64,000 bases of DNA from Beroe forskalii. Taxonomy: Eukaryota > Ctenophora > Nuda > Beroida > Beroidae. Position numbers and translations under genes: made by a program. The notes beneath the pieces were generated by a model. The model was not told the DNA's origin and made no database searches. It saw only the letters and a program-made list of their open reading frames with translations. Below are positions 53,701 through 63,825 of this stretch, piece after piece (position 1 is the first letter of the stretch; each line of letters starts with the position of its first letter). Where the stretch lies: NCBI GenBank assembly GCA_011033025.1, contig WFMF01000038.1, positions 558,001 through 622,000 on the forward strand, given 5' to 3'.

Positions 53701-53804
53701 AGTGTTAAAACTGCTGTCTTTTAATTTTAAATAAGAACAGTATCGTGTGTTTCAATTCAAACATTAACACTTTAACATCACAGACCAAAAGATGACATTC
53801 AAAG

Positions 53805-54190
53805 GGGCCATCCAGAAATGAGCTCATCACTTAGGTATGTATGGATGTTTTGGAAATGATGAGGTAGTGATGAGGTAACTAAGTAGGTTTGCAAAATGAT
53901 GAGCTCATGACTTAGAGGCGAAATTTTGACATGAACCACTCATTGTAACTTTGTAAAATTGGACCAATGTCGGACCTAAGTTAGAATTTAGATGATCTAA
54001 CTGAAATTGCAGTTGTGGCGTCATTTAATTAAGCCTTTCATATTGAATGAGTGACATAACATAAATCTTGAAATGATGAGATGAGGTTGGGGTATGTATG
54101 TATCTTTCCCTAATGATGAGGTAGTGATGAGGTAGTATGTATGTATGTCCAAAAAAGGCTGATTTTTGATGAGCTTATTTCTGGATGGTC
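53805..54190. mobile_element. MITE, word ATGAGCTCATC / GATGAGGTA
   Basis: GGCCATCCAGAAATGAGCTCATC at the left is complemented by GATGAGCTTATTTCTGGATGGTC at the right. GATGAGGTAGTGATGAGGTA words recur near both ends, GTATGTATG beside them. The terminus matches 23955 (GGGCCATCCATAAAGGACGT). No convincing target duplication. Confidence 0.75.
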
Positions 54191-54469
54191 AGTAAACAAC
54201 AGAGTTCAGGTTCTTAGCGGAGGCCAAGGCTGAAGCTGAGTTTGCATTGTCAAGGCCGGAGCCAAGTTCAACCAGGTTCATAAAACTTTCGTGAAGCTAC
54301 AATTTTATATTCCCATGATTTTCTGTAAAACTATTTTAAAAGAATCTTTTGCCAATTGAATCGGTCAAATTTGATAAATTTCTTATGTGAAATTCTAATC
54401 CTGAGAAAATTTTAGCTTGTTTGACCCTAAAATTCAGCTGAGATTTTTGAAATAACATAAAATTCTGGA

Positions 54470-54605
54470 TTGGATTGAAAACCCATGGCGGGGTACCACT
54501 AAGGGCTTTGAAATAAATAAATCAGTACAATAAAATTAATAAAATCCCTTCAAGGGCAGTCAACACACTGAATGAAAAGAGAAGTGACACATCACCACTC
54601 TAAGA
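54470..54605. repeat. 130-bp dispersed repeat, copy 1
   Basis: GGGGTACCACTAAGGGCTTTGAAA...AAAATCCC(T)...ACATCACCAC, repeated in direct orientation at about 56865-56995. Possibly a SINE or a trailer shared by the local retrotransposons. Confidence 0.65.
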
Positions 54606-54747
54606 CATAATGTATCGAATCAGAGGTCCGTGTTGCGAGGTCAATTAAGACCTGCATGCGCGACAAACGCCTGATAAGTCGACACATCACCCCTGCTTAT
54701 CATCCCTCCACTGAGTGCTACTCCTCACCCATCAGAACGTTACACCG

Positions 54748-55620
54748 TCACGTTCTCTCTCTACTGGTTACAGTCCCATTCCGTATAAAATGCCTCTTGT
54801 TAGGCTCCTCAATTTTCTTCCTCTTGAGATCCTCAACCAGAGTCCTGTGTTCTGTCCTTTGCTCGTAAGATCTGTCTGGAGACAGAAACACTGACTTGAA
54901 CCGTTCATGTCCACTTAGCCTATGAGACTTTGACATAATCTGGGTCACGATCAGGGAACTGGACAGGGTAACCTTGACAGGACGTGGACTGTCATCCCTA
55001 GCTTTACCGAGTCTGCACACGTCCATTTTCGGTTTTTCTCCTATGGCTATCATGATTTCTCCGACCTTCTCACTGATCTGTTCGTTGTCTTCTTCGGGAA
55101 GTCCAAACACCATCACGTTGTGACTCCGATCCTCTTCCTCCACGACCTTCTTAACAACAGATACGATGTTAGCTGACATAACTGCAGACTGCTCCTGTAG
55201 TCCCGACTTCACCACCGAGCTGTAGCTCTTGAATTCCTCCAGCACTGTTTCCTGGACAGACGACTTTACGCTTGACATAACCGCACGCAACTGTTTGTCC
55301 TTGCATTCCAGTAGTTGCTTCTGGAGCTCTACCACAGTCTCCTGAGACTCCAAGAGTTTCTTCTGCAACACAAAGGTCTCCTCACTAGCTTGACTGAGAT
55401 GAACTGAAGATTCCAAAGACTCATCAAGTTTCTCCTGCAACTCAGCTGACTCCTCACTCAACCGGTCAACGTGCTCAATCAACTAAGAGTGGTATGACAA
55501 CGCTCCAACCAGTGACGAGGCAAGTTCCTCCTTGACCGGTGCTTTACACTTGCTGACAGATAGATCCTTCATACCAGAACATCCCAACATCTTCAGTTTC
55601 GATTCGAGCCATCTTTTCGG
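54748..55620 (-). pseudogene. ORF1-like coiled-coil plus RRM-like protein, copy 2
   Basis: The 244-aa open part (55482-54748) has a long coiled coil (ELQEKLDESLESS..., LLESQETVVELQKQLLE), then an RRM-like domain VMVFGLPEEDNEQISEKVGE with VCRLGKA, RPVKVTL and FKSVFLSPDRSYEQR, then NKRHFIRNGTV. In the same frame upstream (to about 55600) KCKAPVKEELASSLVGALSY is separated by one in-frame TAG. The coiled coil-RRM layout is that of LINE ORF1 proteins, which trimerise and bind RNA. Such stand-alone ORF1-like genes are frequent in invertebrate genomes. One stop disables it. Confidence 0.6.
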
Positions 55621-55865
55621 TTGTTTTGTAATTGTACAATCCATCACAAAGCAGTGTATTGCTACAAGCTGCTATTAAATGCACTATCAGTTGTAGAGAT
55701 AAAAGACGAGCAACGTATGATAAGTACAAATATATGAACTGGCAATTAGCTTGGTATCATACTCAGCAAAATGAAGCAAAATTTGGCCATGACCGAGGTC
55801 GAGGCCAGGTTTGAAAAAAGGGCCAATTTTGGCCGAGGCCGAGGCCAAGGCTGAGTACTCGGTCG

Positions 55866-56440
55866 TTGCCCAAAGCTCCTTTTTCCTACAGAGATCCCGC
55901 CTATGACAGCTCCTCTGACAGTGTGATGGAGACCTCCTCTTCCTCCAATGCATCCTCCTCTACCTCCAGCTCATCAACCTCCTCCTCCTCTTCTACACCA
56001 CTTCTTGGTCCCACCTCAACTTCCTTCAAAACCGATAGAACTGAAGTTCAGTACTTCAGTTACTATGTCCTGCTCATCTGCCACAAAAGCCAACAGAATT
56101 AAAGACTTAAAGATCCAGATCAGACTCCCTAGCCCCTAAGTGCCAGATCAGAGTCTGGCAACAGATGCTTCACAGAAAACTGCAGTTTCCTACACCTTCA
56201 TCAAAAAGATTGATTCCTGGATAATGGAGCTGCAGACATACGCCAAGACCTGCTTTGGCATCAGCTCTATAGCTCTAGGTAAAGAAATGCCTCCAAACCT
56301 CTGATCATCAACAAACACAGAGCAGCAAACTTTAATTACAGAGAGGCACTGAATAGGTTTGGAAGAGTTCAACAAATGGAGAACATCCCTCCTATACGGA
56401 CAGCACTAAAGGAACATTCTGAAACATATTGAGTATCTGA
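55866..56440 (+). other. coding-like segment, unrecognised, frame-broken
   Basis: One frame gives a Ser-rich tract (DSSSDSVMETSSSSNASSST) and a later frame gives ASQKTAVSYTFIKKIDSWIM with ELQTYAKTCFGISS, followed after a shift by NYREALNRFGRVQQMENIPP. The codon patterns look protein-like, but the frames change at least twice and I cannot name a family. It is likely a decayed mobile-element ORF. Confidence 0.3.
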
Positions 56441-56689
56441 GTGAAATATTGAGTATCTGAGTGAAATATTTATGTTTTTGAGTGCATCATAGATGTATTC
56501 TATTTTAATAATCATAACTATGAAATTTTTACAATTTTTTCTGCAAATAATAAATAAATAAATTCAAAACACTTGTTACACGCTTAGACATCATTAAATA
56601 TAACCCGTAAGAAATATTTTAGCCATTCAAGCGTGGCAGATAGAAAGTTCTATATAAAAATTGTCTATAAGTAAAAGGGAATCAAAACC

Positions 56690-57375
56690 ATTATCCCATA
56701 TTAATCAATTCCATCAAAAGCAACTTCAAAATAATGTGTTTTAAGGTGCTTTTTAAAAGTTTAAATGTGGCTATGTCATTCATGCTTCTAATAGAATAAG
56801 GTAGTTCATTCCAGCTACTGGGGCCGATGTATGAGAATGAAGCTTCAGTTCTAGAAAACTTGGGGGATTGAAACCCACGCTGGGGTACCACTAAGGGCTT
56901 TGAAAGAAATACAATAGTACCATAATAAATATAAAATCCCTATCTAGGGCACTCCACGATGTGAATGAAATCAAATTTGGTACATCACCACAAATAAACC
57001 AAGAAATCTTGAGGAAGTAGAAGTCATTATCTTTTCTAATGCTCATACGTTTAGTCTCTCTCACATGTACGAGCTTCTACAAATAGTCAGGAGCCAGATT
57101 GTTGAGACATTTGAACACCAACAGCGATATCTTATATTTGATTCTGTACTGGACAGGAAGGAAGTGGAGTTTCTTCAGATAAGGTGTAATATTTTCCCAC
57201 TTCTTCTTGCCAGTGAGATGGAATATAAATCTCACTGCGTTATTCTGGCACTTTTGCAACCTATGAATGTTCTTCTGTGTAAGTCCACCATATGAAGCGT
57301 TACAGTAGTCAATAAATGACAAGATATTAGAGTGAACAAGTTGCACCTTGAGCTCATGAGAAAGTTTAGAAGCAA
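56690..57375 (-). pseudogene. non-LTR RT relic, C-terminal half
   Basis: KVQLVHSNILSFIDYCNASYGG, then LQKCQNNAVRFIFHLTG and LKKLHFLPVQYRIKYK with LLVFKCLNNLAPDYL, and after a stop KDNDFYFLKI. At 56880-56691 SRTEASFSYIGPSSWNELPY and FKLLKSTLKHI end it. Between the last two parts sits the 130-bp repeat (56865-56995). The order is the thumb and tail of a CR1/L2-type RT. Confidence 0.7.
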
Positions 57376-58137
57376 TCCTCTTAAGGGGGGGGGTTCAACC
57401 CAAATTTTTTGGAAAACACGTTTCTGAGATAATGGTTGACCCAAAAGGTACACCACGTGGGCCAACTTTTTGGCCGGGTTTGGTACCCCCAGACCCACTG
57501 GCGCCGCCGTGGCGCCATGCCCAAATATGGGCCTAAAATGGGCATATTTTTCAAAAGCGACTTGGACGAGATCTGAGGTGTGCAATCGATAGATAATGGT
57601 CCCCTGAGTTACCATAAAAAATTTGAAGTCGATATCTCAAAAAATGGCCGAGTTATGGCCGTAAAACGTATGTCCATATATATGGGCATACACGCGTCGC
57701 GCAAGCTTATTTTGGCCCATAACTTGGCCAAATATCAATATTTTTGAATGAAACCAACTTTATTCGATAGATAGCATTGGTTTATGTATTCTCTGCAAGT
57801 ATGGGGTTGATTGCTACTAAAATGGCCATTTGAGGTCCAAAAAACCTCTAAAAAACCACAAAATCGCCATTTTTCTGGCTTGCGGTTTTGCGAAAATCGA
57901 CTTTACATTTTTTCGCTACTCCTCCGCTATTTTTAATATTTTTGCACGAAATTTTCAGAATCGCTTTGAAACTTAATTTCGCACTTATGTTATTGATTGA
58001 TTGAAATTTTGAGTTATTCCGGACCAAAATTTTTTTTTTTTTTTGGTCCGAGGACCAAAAATTTTTGGGGCCTAAACTCAAAATTTCAATCAATAACATA
58101 AGTGCGAAATTAAGTTTCAAAGCGATTCTGAAAATTT
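57376..58137. mobile_element. 760-bp element inserted in the RT relic, with terminal hairpin
   Basis: Left edge GGGGGTTCAACCCAAATTTT; right edge AGCGATTCTGAAAATTTCG. It separates the two RT halves, and about 300 residues of RT, including YxDD, are missing there. 57948-58137 is a palindrome (GAATCGCTTTGAAACTTAAT and complement). A related copy lies inverted at 63495-63825. No target duplication is recognisable because of the deletion. Confidence 0.65.
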
Positions 58138-58506
58138 CGTTTCACAATTACTGTGAAATTTCCTATAGGCAGACTGAAAGGGGGAAAACAGGTCTTCTTC
58201 TTCCAGGTATCCAGCAATTTGGCTGTGTACAACTTTTTCAATAAGCTTTGAGATATAAGTTAGGTTGCTTATAGGTCTATAATTTCCAAGAACGTCAGAA
58301 TCAAGCTGAGACTTTTTCAGTGATGGCCTTACAACTGCTGTCTTCATATTTGAAGGAAAGACTCCAGTTCGAAGGGATTCATTAACAATATAATGAATAA
58401 TGTCGATAAGTTCTGGTAAACACTCTTTAAACAACCACATTGGCATGATATCAAGGTCACAGGATTTATTTGGGAGTTCTTTAGCTATATCGAACAAGTC
58501 TTCCAC
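58117..58506 (-). pseudogene. non-LTR RT relic, N-terminal RT part
   Basis: KELPNKSCDLDIMPMWLFKE, IVNESLRTGVFPSNMKTAVV, then LGNYRPISNLTYISKLIEKV and FSPFQSAYRKFHSNCET are RT motifs 0-2 of CR1/L2-type ORF2 (cf. the copy at 49885-50080). Similarity stops at the inserted element, 58137. Confidence 0.75.
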
Positions 58507-58728
58507 TGAGATATCTCTAAAGGATGAAAAGTTTTGTGAACTTCAGCTTCAGTTGATTGGTCACTACAAATGGTTAATTTTTGGTAATAAAAATTCGGAA
58601 ATCCTTTAAATTTTCTATTCATTGCTATTTATCAGTTTTCTTGTGTGTGTTAAATCAAGCAGCTCTCTTATCAGTTACTTGCAACTTGTTACTCGCACAC
58701 AGATAACTTGTTGTACACGAGTCACGAT

Positions 58729-59792
58729 GGTGTACATTGTGTACACACGATGGAATTTACCTTGGAAAAGATATTCAGTTTGGAAAAAGATGTGGACTGT
58801 GTTTTCAGTGGAGGGTTCGCCGTTCAGTGCAAAGTGGGGAGAGGTTGGCAAGGCAGTAGTTATGAAGCGTGACAAAGGGACTCTGGCAAATCTAGTGTTG
58901 TCGGCAGTGGGTGTTCTTCAGAGGAGCAAGAATACATTGCAGTCAGCGGCTGTATGTATTGAACAGTTGAGAGGGGAACACACAGCAAACCACATCACGC
59001 AGCTGAAGCTTTAAGAGGATCTGCTGAAGAGTCGGACAGAACAGATGGAAGCCGTACAGAGTACCGTCAAGACTGAGTTCCGGAGCTTCAGTGACATCGT
59101 CAAGCAAGGAAATGAAGGGACTGCGAGGATAACGACGAAGGAGGTTAAAGCTGCAGTCAAGTCTGTGGTGAAACCGGGTGAAAGATGACGACAGGACGAA
59201 GGCAGTTATAGTGTTTGGACTCAAAGAGGGAAGCAACGAAGTTGTACGCGAGAAGGTGGAGGATGTTCTAAGAGTGAGTTGCTCGACAGGACATACCGTG
59301 ATGACAGACTGCTACCGTGTTGGAGGCGTGAAGATGGGAGCTGTTCGGCTGGTGCAAGTGATGTTCAACAACAGTGATGTGGCTGCAGTGGTTTTGCCGA
59401 ATGCGAAGAATCTGAGAGGATCACGATACAGCAACGTCTATGTTTCTCCTGATAGGACCAAAGAAGAAAGGGAGCAGAGAAAGGCCCTCATGACACAGAT
59501 GAAGATCAAGATCAGCCGCAAGCCTGAGAAGTATCACTACATCAGTAATGGTACTGTATGTAGCAGAGAAAAAGATATTGTCTCCTCATCGCAGAATGTG
59601 CTGTCAGATCAGACTAGCACTAGTTCTGCCTTATTGACAGCACCACCTGTTAGTGTTCAGACACCTCCGTCTACCCAGACTGCGCCACCAGCCCAGACTG
59701 TATTGTTTCCTGCCCCTAGGAGTGCACCATGGACTCCTCGGACGATGACTGCTCAGGAGTTTGCTGCTGCTCTGCGATCCGGAATGGAGTAA
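58729..59792 (+). pseudogene. ORF1-like coiled-coil plus RRM-like protein, copy 3
   Basis: 58729-59014 gives a Lys-rich start and LANLVLSAVGVLQRSKNTLQ, ending at a TAA. After it QMEAVQSTVKTEFRSFSDIV and KEVKAAVKSVV continue in the same frame. After a shift near 59175 comes KAVIVFGLKEGSNEVVREKV, CYRVGGVK, SNVYVSPDRTKEEREQRKAL and YHYISNGTVCS, the RRM-like part shared with copies 1 and 2. A Thr/Pro/Gln-rich C-terminal tail (VSVQTPPSTQTAPPAQTV) is extra. At least one stop and one frameshift. A short frame to 59982 (AFPDFEAILRAVIEQW) may be the end of the same element. Confidence 0.6.
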
Positions 59793-59982
59793 TGGAGGGT
59801 ACAGACCCTGTCATGTACGAGTGCACATTTCAGGCAATCAGGGTGCAAGTTATAAGACTGCGTTCCCTGATTTTGAAGCTATTTTACGTGCGGTCATTGA
59901 ACAGTGGCAATCAGCCACACAACGCAATGGACACTTGCCTTCATCGGCAACCCTAAGTGTTTGTGGTTTTTATTTATATTAG

Positions 59983-60150
59983 CAGTATATTTTATTTATG
60001 ATATTACTTTTTCTGCCCATAAAAGCGGCAAGCCTCCATGGAGGTTTTCAATCCAATTCATGAAAATTCCTTAAATTTTCATGAAAATTCTTTATATTTT
60101 CATGAAAATCCTTGAAATTTTCATGAAGGTTTGGATATTTTGATGACGTT
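59983..60150. other. AT-rich trailer with TTTTCATGAAAATTC repeats
   Basis: Four copies of (A)AATTTTCATGAAAAT(T/C)C, a palindromic word, lie at 60055-60125, between copy 3 and the 38-bp array. Confidence 0.6.
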
Positions 60151-61435
60151 ATCATTGGCAAAACCCCCTCCCCCTCCATAATCAAATGTAATCATTTCAA
60201 AACCCCCTCCCCCTCCATAATCAAATGTAATCATTTCAAAACCCCTCCCCTCCATAATCAAATGTAATCATTTCAAACCCCCTCCCTCCATAATCAAATG
60301 TAATCATTTCAAACCCCTCCCCTCCATAATCAAATGTAATCATTTCAAAACCCCCTCCCCCTCCATAATCAAATGTAATCATTTCAAAACCCCCTCCCCC
60401 TCCATAATCAAATGTAATCATTTCAAAACCCCCTCCCCCTCCATAATCAAATGTAATCATTTCAAAACCCCCTCCCCCTCCATAATCAATTAATGTAATC
60501 ATTTCAAAACCCCCTCCCCCTCCATAATCAAATGTAATCATTTCAAAAACCCCCCTCCCCCCTCCATAATCAAATGTAATCATTTCAAAACCCTCCCCTC
60601 CATAATCAAATGTAATCATTTCAAAACCCCCTCCTCCATAATCAAATGTAATCATTTCAAAACCCCTCCCCCTCCATAATCAAAATGTAATCATTTCAAA
60701 CCCCTCCCCTCCATAATCAAATGTAATCATTTCAAAACCCCTCCCTCCATAATCAAATGTAATCATTTCAAAACCCCTCCCCCCTCCATAATCAAATGTA
60801 ATCATTTCAAAACCCCCCTCCATAATCAAATGTAATTCATCATTTCAAAACCCTCCCCTCCATAATCAAATGTAATCATTTCAAAACCCCCTCCCCCTCC
60901 ATAATCCATAATCAAATGTAATCATTCCAAAAAACCCCCTCCATAATCAAATGTAATCATTTCAAAACCCCCTCCCCCTCCATAATCAATTAATGTAATC
61001 ATTTCAAAACCCCCTCCCCCTCCATAATCAAATGTAATCATTTCAAAAACCCCTCCCCCCTCCATAATCAAATGTAATCATTTCAAAACCCCTCCCTCCA
61101 TAATCAAATGTAATCATTTCAAAACCCCCCCCCCTCCATAATCAAATGTAATCATTTCAAAACCCCTCCCCTCCATAATCAAATGTAATCATTTCAAACC
61201 CCCCCCCTCCATAATCAAATGTAATCATTTCAAAACCCCCCTCCCATAATCAAATGTAATCAAATTTCAAAACCCCTCCTCCATAATCATTTCAAATGTA
61301 ATCACAAACCCCCTCCCCTCCATAATCAAATGTAATCATTTCAAAACCCCTCCCCCTCCATAATCAAATGTAATCATTTCAAAACCCCCTCCCCCTCCAT
61401 AATCAAATGTAATCATTTCAAAACCCCCTCCCACC
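60150..61435. repeat. about 37-bp minisatellite (CCATAATCAAATGTAATCAT)
   Basis: About 34 copies of CCATAATCAAATGTAATCAT followed by TTCAAAACCCCCTCCCCCT; length differences fall almost only in the C tract. The right end (61436-61470) reads GTTACGTAATATGTGAACAA, the terminus of the MITE family seen at 29964-30123, so the array is probably an expanded interior of such an element. Confidence 0.92.
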
Positions 61436-61574
61436 TCGGCTGGTTACGTAATATGTGAACAATCCCTTTTCATTGTATATGCTTATAATATGGTGATGAT
61501 TTTAAAATGTTAAAGATGGCCATTGAAATAGTTTTGATTGAAAAATTCTGACCAGCACAAGGAAATATTGGGGC

Positions 61575-62385
61575 TCTTTTGGGAATTGGGTGACTGGTTT
61601 GGGAATGTGGTGGCTGGTTTGGGAATGCAGCAGAGCTGGTTTGGGAATGCAATGGCTGGTTTGGGAATGTGTTGCGGTGGCTGGTTTCGGAATGCAGCAT
61701 GGCTGGTTATGGAATGCGATGACTAGCTTGGGAATTTGGTGGCTGATTTGGGAATGTGGTGGCTGTTTTGGGAATGTGGTGGCTGGTTTGGGAATGTGGT
61801 GGCTGGTTTGGGAATGCAGCTGGTTTGGGAATGTGGTGGCTGGTTTGGGAATGTGGTGGCTGGTTTGGGAAGGCAGTGGCTGGTTTGGGAATGCAGCAGA
61901 GCTGGTTTCGGAATGCAATGGCTGGTTTGGGAATGTGTTGCGGTGGCTGGTTTGGGAATGCAGCATGGCTGGTTTGGGAATGCAGCATGGCTGGTTTGGG
62001 AATGGGGTGGCTGGTTTGGGAATGTGTTGGCTGGTTTGGGAATGCAGCAGAGCTGGTTTGGGAATGCAGCATGGCTGGTTTGGGAATGTGTTGCGGTGGC
62101 TGGTTTGGGAATGTGCTGGCTGGTTTGGGAATGTGGTGGCTGGTTTGGGAATGTGGTGGCTGGTTTGTGAATGTGGTGGCTGGTTTGGGAATGTGACGTG
62201 GCTGGTTTGGGAATGCAGCTGGTTTGGGAACGGTGGCTGGTTTGGGAATGGTGGCTGGTTTGGGAATGTGGTGGCTGGTTTGGGAATGTGGTGGCTGGTT
62301 TGGGAACTTGCAGTGGCTGGTTTGGGAATGTGGTGTCTGTTTTGGAAAGGCAGTGGCTGGTTTGGGAATGTGGTGAGTTATAAGT
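61575..62385. repeat. about 21-bp minisatellite (GGCTGGTTTGGGAATGTGGT)
   Basis: About 38 copies with variants GTGGTGGCTGG, GCAGCATGGCTGG, GCAGCAGAGCTGG and GTGTTGCGGTGGCTGG that recur as blocks. Mixed 15-27 bp units. The open frames on both strands are by-products. Confidence 0.92.
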
Positions 62386-62429
62386 TTCTCAGGCATGAAA
62401 TTTTATTTTCATTGAAAATCATGTTATTA

Positions 62430-63240
62430 ATGGGGAATTGGGGAAAGTGGGACCGTCAAGTCAGATCAAATGAAATCGTGTATTCCTAAGGAAACAGTTA
62501 TGCTGTGCAGGTTGTTTTTCATCAAGATTTTTCACTTTGGTTGTAGTATACTTTATTTTTCTTGAAAATAGCACTAAATGATATGGTGTAATAATTTTTG
62601 GGGGAAAGTGGGACAGTTGCGCAAAAATTGTCAAAAATTCAATAAAATTCAATAATTTCAATTCGTGATGCTGTATTGAAAGTTTTAATAATAGGCATTA
62701 TTGATATTCTCACATACATAAGTCACAAAAACAGGGCGATTTTTGATTAGTTCCGTACTTTTTATCAATTGTCCCACATTACCCCATTATCCAATAATCA
62801 AGATTAAATTCCTGTTCCACTTTTCCCCACTCACCTGTAAAGTCTTGTTGGCAATAGAATTCCATCTAAATTATAACAAATAAATGTCTAGATCATTATA
62901 AAAATCAATTGTTATTGCTGTACCACTTTACCCCACAATGGGTAAAATATACAAAATATGAATGTCCCACTTTACCCAGTGGCTTTTATTGCATGAAATA
63001 CTGTTGGGGTGTTGCTTTGGAAAATTTTCGAAAATTTGTCCCACTTTACCCCACATCTGTCTTATGCATCATTTTGACAGTGTTCCTCTTTACCCAAAGT
63101 GTAGTCTTCACCATAGCTTTGCATAGGTGAAGGTTTTTTGAAATTTCGTTAAGTGTCCCACTTCCCCCCAGGTGTTTCATTTCACCCCAATTTGTCCCTC
63201 TTTACCTCCTGTCCCACTCCACCCCGTTTTACCCTACAGT
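62430..63240. repeat. word palindrome TGTCCCACTTTACCCCA
   Basis: GGGGAAAGTGGGAC(C/A) occurs in the left part (62440, 62600). The complementary GTCCCACTTTACCCC and variants occur at least eight times on the right (62765-63235) at irregular spacing in AT-rich DNA. It is another word-iterating element; exact ends are not clear. Confidence 0.65.
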
Positions 63241-63494
63241 ACAGTGATCAAAAAAGTCGATGTGATATCCTTCAAATCGAGATTTCAGCGTCGAAAAATT
63301 CGCTTTTTTTAGATAAATTTGACAATTTTAGACCATTTTCATTGCGCAATTGAATAAGAAAATCGTCGGGTCTGCCTACGGTGTAGGCCTCCGGCAGTTG
63401 GGGGCCCGCCCCCCAAACCCCCTGAGTCCGTTGAACCTCAGTACTCAAACTCCCTTTCCAGCCACCCCTGGATTCTAGTTCTCCATTTTTCAAT

Positions 63495-63825
63495 CTTTTT
63501 GCATAAAAATTTTCAGAATCGCTTTGAAACTAAATTTCGCACTTATGTTGCTAAGTAAAATTTTGAGTTTGGCCCCAAAAAAATCTTTTTGGTCCTCTGA
63601 CCAAAAATCCCCTGGAATATTTGGTAAGAGGTAGAGTCACTTTTGAAAAAATATGCCCATTTTGGGCTCGGCCCCACGGCGACGTCCTGGTGGGTCTGGG
63701 GGTACCAAACCTGGCCAAAAAGTTGGCTCACGGGTGTAACTTTTGGGTCAACCATTAATTATCTCAGAAACGTGTTTTCCAAAGAATTTGGGTTGAAACC
63801 CCTCCCCTCCCCTTAATTGAGGTTA
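63495..63825. repeat. inverted partial copy of the 57376-58137 element
   Basis: TTTTCAGAATCGCTTTGAAA, AATATGCCCATTTTGGG, GGTGGGTCTGGGGGTACCAA, ACTTTTGGGTCAACCATTA and CAGAAACGTGTTTTCCAAA mirror 57400-57970 in order, with large internal deletions. ORFs across it are not coding. Confidence 0.75.

Noticed and set aside
60236-60655. 139-codon minus-strand frame (GGGGFEMITFDY repeats)
   Set aside because: By-product of the 37-bp array; broken by C-tract length changes outside this interval.
60150-61435. CRISPR array
   Set aside because: Repeats are directly tandem with no unique spacers, in an animal genome; the same applies to all other arrays here.
61590-62489. 299-codon plus-strand and 229-codon minus-strand frames
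   Set aside because: Translations are simple repeats of the 21-bp minisatellite unit; both strands are open, so length is no evidence of coding.
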